Assembly (NCBI GenBank): GCA_951799425.1
Contig: OX637402.1
Location: 30,906,492-30,970,491 of the forward strand
Direction of reading: 5' to 3'
Origin: Ilex aquifolium
Lineage: Eukaryota; Streptophyta; Magnoliopsida; Aquifoliales; Aquifoliaceae
DNA: 64,000 nucleotides
Position 1 is the stretch's first letter. Each line of letters starts with the position of its first letter. Shown here piece by piece: positions 35,059-45,966 of the stretch. The translations under genes were made by a program, and so were the position numbers. Below the pieces are notes generated by a model. It saw only the letters and a list, made by a program, of their open reading frames with translations. It was not told the DNA's origin and searched no databases.

Positions 35059-35509
35059 GGTCAAAAACAGATCTTAGATTTCACCATGATATCATTCTCA
35101 ACCGTTGGATATATATGAGAACAAAACAAAACAAAACAAAAACGTCGTTCTCTTCCTTGATGAAAGAAAAGAATCCCATGTGACTTATCCCACTTTGTGG
35201 ATTCAATTCAATTCTGTTCAAACTTTGACAACACCACACCTTCCGGTGTCCGGTAAAGACAATGCTTACGGGGTCCCACACCCCCTCCCTAACTTTGGAC
35301 TTTTGCCTTAAAAGCTGTTAGAGGTCAACTCTGCCCACTGGCTCCAACCTATAACCTACGCACCCTACCCACGATTTTACCTAGCACTGATCCAACGGCT
35401 CATTCCCATCTTTTGACTTTCTGAATTCTCTCTCTCTCATGGTCAAAGTACTTACATTTTCGCTCTCCCAAAATATAAATTGCGAGAAAGAGGAGCCATC
35501 AGTTTGACT
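35059..35509 (+). promoter_or_regulatory. W-box cluster and TATA box of the WRKY gene
   Basis: Five full W-boxes lie within 450 bp: TTGACY on the plus strand at 35413 and 35504 and on the minus strand at 35059, 35323 and 35441. TATAAAT lies at 35474-35480, 160 bp before the ATG, so the 35504 W-box would be near the transcription start. W-boxes are WRKY binding sites, which suggests auto- or cross-regulation. Confidence 0.6.
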
Positions 35510-35639
35510 CGCCATTTTTATCATCTTTGCTCTGTCTCTCTCTGAACTATTGCTCTTTTTCCCAATCTCTCTCTTGCAAAACTATTCACTTTCTCAGATT
35601 CTTGTATGTTTCTGGGTTTTCTTTGATGGTTTTGCAGAT

Positions 35640-37210
35640 ATGGCTGTTGAATTGATGACTAATGGTTACAGAAACTACGGTTTTATCACCAAAATGGAAG
35701 AGAATGCTGCACAAGAAGCAGCCACCGCAGGTCTTCAGAGCGTTGAGAAGCTCATCAGATTGCTCTCTCAATCCCAACAACATCAACATCATCAGGGTTC
35801 TTCTTCTTCTTCTTCGTCAAACCCTAGACCCACCTCCATGGATGCTAATACAGATTACAGGGCTGTTGCCGATGTCGCAGTTAGCAAGTTCAAGAAGTTC
35901 ATTTCAGTTCTCGATCGAACCAGAACCGGTCACGCTCGGTTCCGCAGAGGTCCGGTGACAAACCCACCTCCACAACAACAGCAACAGAAAATCATCACAA
36001 AAGAATCTGAGCCAGTTGTTCCACCCACCACCAACCACCGTCAAACGGCGGAGGAGAAGCTAATAATCCCGGGTGGGTCTAGCTCTAGGGTTTATTGTCC
36101 GATGCCGATTCAACGCCTCCCTCCTCTTCCTCACAACCACCATCAATTGCTAAAAAATGGACCAATCGAGAGAAAAGAGTCCTCGACTACAATCAATTTT
36201 GCTTCCGCTTCGCCTGGGAACTCTTTCATGTCATCTTTGACCGGCGAGACCGATAGTTTACAACATTCAATGTCATCTGGGTTTCAGATTACAAATCTGT
36301 CTCAGGTCTCATCGGCCGGTAAGCCTCCTCTCTCATCGTCTTCTTTCAAGAGGAAGTGCAGTTCAATGGACGATATGGCTGCCAAGTGTAGCGCAGGGTC
36401 TTCTGGGAGGTGCCATTGCCCCAAGAAAAGGTACACCCAACCCACCACCACCACCACCACGGTCATCATCATCCTTATTTGATATGATTTTGTGGACATG
36501 AGCTTTTACTGATTTGAAAATTTTGGGTTTTGATTGTTTTGATTAGGAAATCAAAGGTGAAGAGAGTGGTGAGAGTGCCGGCTATAAGCATGAAGATGGC
36601 TGATATTCCACCGGATGATTACTCTTGGAGAAAGTATGGTCAAAAGCCCATCAAAGGTTCCCCACATCCCAGGTGTGTTTACGTTGCAAACCCATTAACA
36701 CACATCCTCTGCTTTGCATTTTTGATTTATCACATGTCCTGCTTGCCATCGCTAATTGACTCACTGAGTCGACAACTCACTCAGAATTGGAGATTTTCAT
36801 CCGTGGCAACTGCTATATTATTGTCTGTAGAACTAATGTGGTGTTGATTTTACTCATATTGTGATGTGGGTGTTCAATATCAACTAAGTATAAAACAGTG
36901 GTGACTTTATGATCTAATTTGGTAAAGTTACGATAAAATTCGATTCTTTTGGATCAATTCTAAACATTTAGGCTCGATATCTATTGTTTAGGATCAAATT
37001 TTTTACATTTTATCTTACCCTGATGGTGTTGTTTGCTTCAATTTCAGGGGATATTATAAGTGCAGTAGTGTGAGAGGTTGCCCAGCACGAAAGCATGTGG
37101 AGAGAGCACTGGATGATCCAGCCATGTTGATTGTCACCTATGAGGCTGAACATAATCACGCCCACTCTGTTTCAGAGGCACCAGCGTCTCTAATCCTTGA
37201 ATCATCTTAA
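35640..37210 (+). CDS. WRKY transcription factor, group IId (WRKY7/15-like)
   Basis: This is a DNA-binding factor of plant stress and defence signalling that recognises W-boxes. Exons 35640-36430, 36547-36672 and 37048-37210 give 1080 nt, 359 residues plus TAA. An open frame exists upstream but ATG 35640 (MAVELM) is the family start. The group IId calmodulin-binding C-motif and HARF region lie at residues 75-104 ([23 protein letters not shown]). The plant zinc cluster begins near residue 237 ([27 protein letters not shown]). The WRKY domain has WRKYGQK at 281-287 and a C-x5-C...H-x-H zinc site (CSSVRGC, HNH). The second intron splits the codon for Arg in PRGYYKC, the conserved WRKY-domain position. 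Poly-Gln and poly-Ser runs lie between domains. A decayed tandem copy lies 4 kb downstream. Confidence 0.95.
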
Positions 37211-38002
37211 TCTGATCATTCCCATCATCCAACGGCCCAAAGGAAATCTTACCCACCAGAAGAAAAGGACAATCTTTATCTCCAGGGCAAAGAAAAGGAG
37301 AGGACATCAAGTAGTACTAGCATTTACACAACTCAATGGTCAACGCTGTCCATTTATTTATTTCTTTTCTCTCTCTTCCTCCTCTTTGTGCCGTTGAAAA
37401 CTTGTCATTCACTTTGGAAAAGTTAAAAAAGAAAAGAAAAAAAGAGAGCACATTGTGGATTTGGTGGGAATTGAATCATGGAAATAGTGTTTTTTTGTCG
37501 TTCAAAGTCTTATATATTCCTTTTCTTTATCATATGGTTCTTGTTAGGTTGTCCACTTTTGCGTGTTCCAATTTCCACTCGAAGCTATACTATAATATTA
37601 TTCCGAATGCTATAGTAGTATATGGGTAGAGAAGTAAAGAATCCGTCAATTTGCTATAATTTAATGAAAATGTGTCGTGTGTGGGATGGTTGTCAACTTA
37701 GACCACTTATTTTAGTGGTGATGGGCAATGGGTGGGTGGATTTTTATATGAGGGAGAGGGAGAGGGAGTTCTAGACTTTTGGGGGTGGGTTATTATGGAA
37801 TTGGATGGATTTTTTTTGTATATTATGATGGAGGTTGAGATCATGCTTGGATTTGGGGGTACTATTAAATTTATAGATGTGGGTTTGGGTCACTTTTGGA
37901 AGAATAGAATATCACTGACCCACATGCTTAAAATGAGTAAATAGAGAGAAAAGTCAAAAAGGGCGGTGGGGGTTGTATCACTATGCAGACAGATTTATTA
38001 TT
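37211..38002 (+). other. WRKY 3' region, duplicated downstream
   Basis: This segment, with the likely 3' UTR, has a diverged second copy at about 40545-41123 (shared TTGTGGATTTGGTGGGAA, TTTGCTATAATTTAATGA and GTCAAAAxxGGCGGTGGGG). It has no other gene. Confidence 0.7.
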
Positions 38003-39079
38003 GGGTAAAAAACAAAAAAAAAAAAATTCTTAAACTAAATTTCGATTTACCGCTTATATTTTTACGAGTTTCACTTAACTCTTATATTTTTACGAGTTTC
38101 ATTTAACTCTTTCTAACTTGTAAATAAACTGTAAATGTTAACAGATGTAACAATTTATATAAAAAAATTAAATTATTCTTGATTGTAATTTAATTTTTTT
38201 TTTAGTGATGCCATCATTATAAAACCCTCATTTAAAAAAAAATAAATAAACCCCACAACTAGCACTCTTTTACCACTATAGAGCACCCCATCACTACACC
38301 CCACAAATTCTTGTGCAAGTTGTGGAGAAGGCCTGAACAAAAAAAAGCGGGGGGGAGAGAGAGAGAGAGAAGAGAGACAAAGAGGTTGAAGAAAAAAAAA
38401 GAAATAATTTCGGATTTTTGATTCAAATGCTTCCGGTACATAAATTCAATTTGGTTAGGCTTCTTTTTCCTCTTAGGGTTTTGTTGGTGTGATTAAATTT
38501 AAGTTTCACATCGTGTGTGTACTCAAATTTGTGTTTGAAGTTTAAAGTGGTTATGAATTTTCAAATGGGTTAAATAACAAACGACCATTTCTTCCTCAAT
38601 TGAGGTTTAAGTTGTGTTATGAGATTGTAGTACAATATATTGGAGTGTTTGGAAGTCATAACCGAGATGTGTTATGAAAAAACCCACTAGATTTTGAAAA
38701 ACTTGTTAAAGTTTTAAAAAGGGTTGGGTCTAACTAATTTAGGGTCAAGGAATTAAAAAATAACTTTAGATTTGAGAAAGCGAGTCGTTTGATGGGTCAA
38801 AATGAATTTGTAGGTCTGGAAAAAGAGAGAAAGAGAGATGAGAAACAGAAAGATGAAGGGTAGAATTGACAATATAATTTTTTAACTTAGAAAAAAATTT
38901 ATTTATTTTATAAAATGCACTTAATTAGCGCATGTAATTATTGTGCAATTATAATAAACAAATTCTATTAGATTTATAATTTGTTCACAAATTAAAAGGA
39001 GTTAAGTACAACCAGTAAAAATATAAGGAGGTAAAGTGATATCGAAACTTAGTTCAGAAGATTTTTTATTTTTTTATCC
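38003..39079. mobile_element. Mutator-like element, 1.08 kb, non-autonomous
   Basis: A perfect 9-bp duplication TTTATTATT (37994-38002 and 39080-39088) flanks it. The ends, GGGTAAAAAAC and complement GGATAAAAAAATAA, open long inverted repeats of roughly 90 bp (CTAAATTTCGATTTACC versus CTAAGTTTCGATATCACTT, then TTATATTTTTAC on both). The core has non-AT sequence at 38250-38400 with (GA)n that might be captured host DNA, but no protein is recognisable. Confidence 0.85.
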
Positions 39080-39651
39080 TTTATTATTTGCTTCTTACAT
39101 TATGCAATTTGTCAAGTAGTGATCTTGGATTTTTGCTATAAATTCTAGTCACTGTAGCTGGTGACATGTGCCATGGTTGCAAATATGCCTCCCCAATATA
39201 ATAACTTTTCCTTTTGTTTTCTGATGAATCCTGAAAATTTTAAATGCTCTTATTGTATCATCAATCATATTAAAAGGTAGCAATGTGTTCTAAAATCAAT
39301 TGTCCGTCACTTCATTTGACAATTTTTTTGATATATATTGTTTTATTTTTGCATGTTTTAGTACACTATTATTTGTATATTGCTTAATTGTAAGTATTTT
39401 ACATAAGAATTTTATATTCAATTTTATTAAAACGGACTTTATTACTATTTTTTTTTATGTGATTGTGGAGGTAATGCGAAGGTTTTATTCTTTTCATATA
39501 TAAAATTAAGTTTTAGATAAATAAAATTTTAGAGTTGATATGATAAATACATTTTAAGTTTTAGATAAATAAAATTAAGAAAAAATATTATTATTTCAGT
39601 GCTATCTATTTTTCGTGTAGCATTACTCAATAATCCACCATCGCTACCGTA

Positions 39652-41123
39652 CGTTTCAACACCTCCCATTCTCTGCCTTACAATCCACCATCAGTTGCTG
39701 CCCTGACTCTTGACTACAATCAATTTTACTTCCTCATTGCCTGGGAACACTTTCAAGTTTCATGTCATCTTTCATCGGCGCAGCCGAGAGTTCACAGCAT
39801 TCAATGTCATCTGGGTCTCAGATTACAAATCTGTCACTGGTCTCAACGGCCCGTACACCGCCTCTTTCTTCATCTTCTTTCGAGAGGAACTGCAGGGTCT
39901 TTGATTGCCTGAGATTTTGGGTTTTTTACTGTTTTGATTAGGAAATCATGTTCGATCAATACCCACTAGGCCATCTCCACTCGGTGGTCACCGGATGATT
40001 TCAGTTGGAGAAAGTATGGTCAAAAGCCCATCAAAGGTTCCCCACATCCAAGGTGAGTTTATGCTGTAGTTTATGTATTTTTGGTGTTAGAATCTAAACC
40101 CATTAAGCACATAATCTGTTATGTCTTTTTGACTAACTATAGAAAAAGAAAAAGAAAAAAAAAAGATATTGGAACAGATAAATTTTGATGGTTAAATGTG
40201 ATTAAATAAGACATTTGGGTGGTTAAATGTAGTTAAAGACAAAATTATAGGTGGTTATAACTCATATTTGGAAAAAAAAATTGAATAATAATACTATTTT
40301 ATGATGAGATAATTATGGATGGTGACAGATGATGGTTAATGGTTATTGTAAACAATCTATATGTATTATAATCATTCTATAGGTAGATACCAAAACTCAT
40401 CTCTTCCTTAATTAATTAATTTCTTGATTGATAATTTCTCATTGATTTTGATCATGACCCGACGTTGTCACCTTGATGACTTATAAACACCGAATATTTT
40501 CTCGTTCTAGAGGTAGTAGCTTAGATGGTCATTGAATCATCTTAATCTGATCATCTTAGTCATTGTTAGTCTCTCTAGACAATGAAAAGAAAGGAGAAGA
40601 AATTGTGGATTTGGTGGGAAATGAATCATGCGAGTAGTGGACTTTTTTGCTCCCTTTAATAATGTTTTATATGTTGATGTGGATTTCCATTTTCAATTAT
40701 ATATGGTGGTGGTTCTTGCAAGGGTGTCAACTTTTGCTTGTTCGAATTTCCACTAATGATATATATATATATATATATATATTATTCCTCATCTCAATCA
40801 TAGAACGGTATAGTCTATGGAGAGAAATGTAAGGAAATTTGTCAATTTGCTATAATTTAATGACGTTGTGTCGTGTATTGTACCGTCGACGACTTACACC
40901 CACTTATTTTAATGGTGATGGGTAATGGGTGTGTGTGAGAGAGGATGGACTTTGGGGGGTGGGTGTTGTGGAATTAGTTGAATTTTTGTATATTATTATG
41001 GAGGATGAGATCATGTTGGATTTGGGAGTAGTATTCAATGTAAACATGCTGGTTTGTGAATAGTATCTCATTGACACACCTGCTTACAATGTGCAAATAG
41101 AAGGGGAAGTCAAAAGAGGCGGT
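39652..41123 (+). pseudogene. Truncated tandem copy of the WRKY gene
   Basis: The sequence from about 39652 to 39895 matches the 3' half of WRKY exon 1 (counterpart of about 36107-36355). It then skips the zinc-cluster coding part and resumes at the end of intron 1 (TGTTTTGATTAGGAAATCA). Next comes a WRKY-domain exon 2 with [16 protein letters not shown]-type coding intact at about 40001-40052. Exon 3 is lost apart from the last codons (GAATCATCTTAA near 40534), after which the 3' UTR copy continues. The promoter, start codon and zinc finger are absent, so it cannot make a WRKY protein. Confidence 0.9.
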
Positions 41124-41139
41124 GGGGTTGGCTCTAGAT

Positions 41140-41361
41140 AATTTCAATGAGTAGTTCAGTGATAATAAAAATGAATTGTAAATTTTGATATCTTGAATTT
41201 GAATTTTGGTAATTTTTTGAAACTAGACCATAAATAATTTATCCCTTATGAATATCATAATTCCAGTGTGGATAATCTGCTTTTAATTGAATCAGAGAGG
41301 TAATTAGTCAAAGTATGAGTAAGTTGATTCGAACACTCCTAACCGTTAAACAAAAATGAAA
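41140..41361 (+). mobile_element. tRNA-type SINE, full length
   Basis: It is flanked by a perfect 16-bp duplication GGGGTTGGCTCTAGAT (41124-41139 and 41362-41377). Inside are A-box-like AGTAGTTCAGTGATAAT, B-box-like CTTGAATTTGAATTTTG and an end CCGTTAAACAAAAATGAAA. It lies in the 3' flank of the decayed WRKY copy and is absent from the first copy. Confidence 0.9.
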
Positions 41362-41377
41362 GGGGTTGGCTCTAGAT

Positions 41378-42655
41378 GGCTCTGCTCTCCTTCCTTTAAT
41401 CTATTGTCTCAAATCAAAGGAAGGATTTTATTCTTTGCTTATTTCATTGGATCACATGTGCCAGTGTTGCAGATATGCCTCCTCAATATAATAAATGTCC
41501 TTTGTTTTTTTCCTCTCCATGTTCAAAACTCAAACATAGGAATGGTCATCTTTGGTATACATACACAAATAATCATACCAATCCAACTCTCATTGAATTT
41601 GCAATTACAATGTCAGCTCTAACTATGTATCATCACTTGTAAATCATGGGTACCACGTAAATCAAAATTCTTTTGTAAAAAATAAACTCGACATCTTCTC
41701 AAGATAAAACTCTTAATATTTGTGTTACAATCATTTCAATTTGTTGATCTTCTAGACTTCAAAACTTATGAATATCTATGAACATGACTATTAATTGAGC
41801 ACGGGCATGTATTGCACCTTATCCTACATCGACAAAATTACATTTTCAAATAAATATAGAAGTCTTGTGGGCTTCCCCACCATCACTAGGTGATTTGGAG
41901 TTGAAAGCTTCGTAATGACGTCAAATTTGAGTTACATTAGGTTTTTCAAGCAAGGAATATATCATGTACAAACTAAGATCTCCTTAAACTCACTTGTTCT
42001 TAATTGTTTTCAATGCAAGATCACCCATTATTAATTCAAACGTGGCACATTATGCATAAGTGGGTCTAGTTTTCTTTCGTTTTTTTTTTTTTTTTCTTTT
42101 GTTGCCTATTTTTTTAGTGGATTTCCATGACTTGTTTGGTTGACTCTTGGTGTTGATAGTGATGCACAATGGGAGCCACTAAAAAAAGGTTAAATATATG
42201 TACCAAATGTAAATACTAATGTCATTGTATTTTTGTGTATTTACTATAGATAAATGGATAGAGATTGAAGGTTCTAAGTTGCTTCATCAACTAAAGCCTT
42301 TGAAGCCAATCTTGAATCATACTTTTAATGGTTTGCTTAGCACCGAAGAAATTTAGAGTTGGCACTAGTGATGATACGCGACATGTCCAATCACTAAGGC
42401 TTAACTAAAGAGATTAAAGAAGAACAGCGAATAAGTTTAAAAACATCCCTATAGTTGTTTGACATATTGCTATATAAGTTTTCAGATTCTTATATTTGTC
42501 GAAAGTGATATTTTTGTTGCTAGAGACATTACATACAAACAACTTTAAAAAGTTGTGGTTCATCTTTAGACATCTAGCCAACAGTCCAATATGACCCAAA
42601 AAGAGGCTCTCCCAGCCCAAGCTCGATGCAAGCCCGACATATAGTGTGCTAAATA
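41378..42655. other. Intergenic DNA
   Basis: The first part (41447-41510, ATGTGCCAGTGTTGCAGATA and ATGCCTCCTCAATATAATAA) repeats 39165-39225 and marks the right edge of the WRKY segmental duplication. Beyond it no gene or clear element is seen. Confidence 0.55.
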
Positions 42656-42663
42656 TCTATATC

Positions 42664-43461
42664 TAGGGATGGCAGTGGACCGGAAAAAAATGGGTATTCG
42701 TCCAAACCCGTCCCGTTTAAACCAGTGATGTACTATACGTATTGGACGGTGGACGTATACGGAGATACCCCTATAAACCCGTGCGGGGATAAAGGCGGGG
42801 ATGGACTTACCCTTATCCCCGTCCCATCCCGTCCCCGATTACCCGTCAATATTGTATATATATATATATAAACTCCAAACCTTTGGGCATCCCCATAACT
42901 GGCCCAGTAAAAAAGGCTAATCATCAAAGAACTTGCATCACATCAATTCAAAAATACCCCATTCTTCAATCTTGCTGCAGCCTGTAGCTCACCAGTTAAC
43001 CTCTCCAAACTACATTACCCAAACTGACCATTCCCTCTGGTACCCATCGATTACAGCCAAAGAATCAAACCCATTGACAACAATCCAATGAACCTCTAAC
43101 AGTGGAAACAAACTGAAAATATATAGATCCTCGAGTTGTGTGTTTTATTTGTTATTTTAGATCGTTTTTTTTTTCCTGGAGAAGTTATAGAATTTTTAGC
43201 GGTTCTTATGTTTTACCAGAAATCGAATAGAACTTTAGTGTTTGTTTTCAAGATCAGGTTATTTAAAATTTTGGATTATGTTGGCTTGAACTTTGGCTTG
43301 GACTTGGGCTTGGGCTTGGGCTTGGGCGGGTACGAGGAAAGCGGGGACGGGGATGGAGATGAAAATTATACCCGTTAACGGGGATGGACGAAAGTTTTTT
43401 AGGTGGGTACGGGGATGAACACTATACCCCCCGCCCCCGCTTCGATCCACTGACATCCCTA
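42664..43461 (+). mobile_element. Non-autonomous hAT, GGATGGCAGTGGAC family, copy 1
   Basis: The ends TAGGGATGGCAGTGGACCGG and (complement) TAGGGATGTCAGTGGATCG are flanked by a perfect 8-bp duplication TCTATATC (42656-42663 and 43462-43469). The interior includes a (GGGCTT)n run near 43298-43326 and Site-II-like GGGCTTG repeats. No transposase. The target is the 5' end of a Helitron. Confidence 0.9.
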
Positions 43462-43891
43462 TCTATATCTATATACTGCTAATAAAAGTACTTTAACATG
43501 AAAATTTTTTTATTCACTATTTTGCCTTTATAAAAAATTATAAAGAATAACATGTCCTTTTGTATTTAAATATAAAAATTATAAAATAACAAACTAATCT
43601 CTAACATATCATGTAAATCTCTCTATCTTTGAAAAACTTTTAGATAAAAACATTATTATTTTTTTCTAAAATTTCAATATTAATACACATCGACAACTTC
43701 ATTGATACAATATCACTTTCGGTGCCAAAAAAATAATATATATATCTTTTTCTTTTCATCCACAATACAAACAATTTAAATACGATTAACATAAAATAAT
43801 ATCTAATTTAGTTATATAATTAAAATTTTATGTATTTTATCAAATATTTTAACAAAAAATTTCATGTGCAACGCACGTGATGCATTACTAG
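43462..43891 (+). mobile_element. Helitron hit at its 5' end by the hAT
   Basis: The 3' end is hairpin CATGTGC-AAC-GCACGTG, then ATGCATTA and CTAG (43888-43891), followed by T. The 5' part TATACTGCTAATAAAAGTA matches the Helitron nested at 16272. Because the hAT target duplication TCTATATC is itself Helitron-start sequence, the original first bases lie at 42656, left of the hAT. Confidence 0.8.
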
Positions 43892-44485
43892 TATTTATAT
43901 AAGGGACGAATTATAAGAAATATAAATTTCATTGTGATAAGTTAGAAATTGTAGCTTTTAAAGGAATTTTCACTATTTCTTCAGTAAAAAGGAAAAGCTC
44001 TGCACATGACCTGTCCAATAAACTGAGGTATGGGCCATGGGTTGGGATATCGCACATAACTCCTTACCCGCTCCGGGACCGGACGGCCCACAAGCTACAT
44101 AGGGCAAACTTAGCATGGGAATACCTAGTCCAATTTTTTGCCCTGGGCTGCACCTGGACCAACTCATCGACGCCCCTAATAGGCCTAATTCCCAACCCCC
44201 TAATGTTATTGGGACATAGTGTAGTGTGACAATTGGATTGATACTAGAGTGCATTTAATTTTGAGACTTATTGATAATTTAATGGTCATAATCGTTATGT
44301 TACTAAATTATGTTCCAATAGCATTGCTCAATAGGTCGAGTCATATTTGAGTTTATGTCATTTTTAAGTTGTCTTGTATTAAAATTAATTCAAACCATAC
44401 TATTTTTTTTAACATTTGTGAAGAAATGGGTTCGTCTCGATCTATTTATTAGGTAATGCTAGTTAATGCAATTGGAATTCAGAAA
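43892..44485. other. Intergenic DNA with a GGGGCGT-ended repeat fragment
   Basis: A non-AT patch at about 44020-44190 (CCGGACGGCCCAC, ACCTGGACCAACTCATCGAC, ending GACGCCCCTAATA) looks like one end of a hAT-type element. I could not find its partner end. Confidence 0.4.
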
Positions 44486-44897
44486 ATGCCTTGTAACAGT
44501 AGAAAATATCATTACCACAGTGGTACCACGTCAACATTATCACATAATATTATGAACCAATAATATGTAAACAAATAAGAAAATAGACTCCCTACAAATT
44601 AATTACTACCCCTCCATGTAAGTTAATAACTATCCACTTTTCTCAGGGCCGGGCCTATAGTATTAAAAAAAAAAGCATGGGCTTTAGGCCCCAAATTTTT
44701 AGAAGGCCCCATAATTGTAGATACATAACTAGTCCACATAAAAAATTTAAATCTATGAAAATTTTAGGCCTTATAAAAAGGCCCCAAAAAATTTAAGTCC
44801 AATCAAAAAATTATAATTTTAATAATTTGGGCCTACAATTCAATTCATAATATTAGAAACTCAAAAATAAAAAATTTAAAAATAAAATAAAATAAAA

Positions 44898-44929
<32 letters not shown>

Positions 44930-45214
44930 CAAAAATAAAATATCACATCTTCCTCTGACTTAAAAAAAATTAAAAATATTTTTTAAAAAAAAAATACTAA
45001 AAATAAAAAGGCTTCATTTAGTATTACCGCTTTAGGCCTCAATTTACCTTAAGCCGCCCCTGACTCTTCCATGTAAGTCAATAACTACTACTTAAAGTGG
45101 GGTTCACCTTTCTCGTTTTATGTCTTATTATTGGTTGATAATACTAAGTGACAATTAACAATGTTGACGTGAGATTACCGTTGCATTGAATATTTACTCC
45201 CGTAACAAGGTTTT
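44486..45214. mobile_element. Long-TIR element with a nested hAT MITE
   Basis: The arms at 44486-44640 and 45065-45214 are inverted repeats of about 150 bp. Left CCTTGTAACAGTAGAAAATAT and complemented right CCTTGTTACGGGAGTAAATA agree, then both have ACGTCAACATT and ACCAATAATA blocks. Target duplication is unresolved. Long arms suit Mutator-like elements. A second element (44644-45062) occupies the loop. Confidence 0.65.
44644..45062. mobile_element. hAT-like MITE in the loop of the long-TIR element
   Basis: The ends CAGGGCCGGGCCTATAG and (complement) CAGGGGCGGCTTAAGG are flanked by ACTTTTCT and ACTCTTCC (6 of 8). Many GGCCCC/AGGCC motifs lie inside, with a (CT)n run at about 44899-44922. Confidence 0.6.
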
Positions 45215-45966
45215 CTTATCTTTTTTTTCCATAAATTATGGGCTTTTCTTTAAAAATGACTTCTTACATCACAAGACACAAGCTTCCCGTTACTATGAAG
45301 TTTGGGAAGAATAAAACGTACGCAATTTTATCTTGTACATTGAGATATCATTTCTGCGAATCGAATCCTTATCTTTCCCAGCCACTCCAAGCTACAAATA
45401 CCCTTGTTCAAATGGTCTTTATGTAGCTGGTCCCACGCCATGGAAACTTTTATAAGAAAGCATGATGCTAGCTGGATGGCATTAACAATTAACCATACCA
45501 TAAAATATATAAGACGATGTAGCAGCCAAAAAATATTGTAATCCAGTACCAAAATAGATAGAATAAAGTCCAAAAGTATAATAAACGTCATCTTCATCCT
45601 TTTTTTTTAGTTCAACAGTGAAGGTATTCGGGTTCATACGCACATTTTGACTAATCTTTTCTTCGGTTTGATCAAAGACAAGTCATTCACGTTGGGATTT
45701 TACGTTGAGACTAAAGTATTCATGAATGATAAATCCATCGTGATCTAATCTCAAAGAATCGTCAAAATTCGAACTACCAGTTGAAGAACGCAAATCAAAC
45801 TGTTTTGGACTTCAAAAAAAATTAATAGACTATTGTCAAAGACTTACAAATTAATGGAGTCCAAGATCACTATTAAAGAGCTTTGTTTCTTTTTATGATG
45901 ATCTCTATTCTCTTTCTTCATTGTCTGCTTTTTATTCTTTGGTAATGAGAACAGAGAGCAAATAAA
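45215..45966 (+). other. Upstream region of the secreted LRR gene
   Basis: No separate gene is seen. The last 100 bases are pyrimidine-rich (TTCTCTTTCTTCATTG) and probably form the 5' leader of the LRR gene. Confidence 0.4.
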
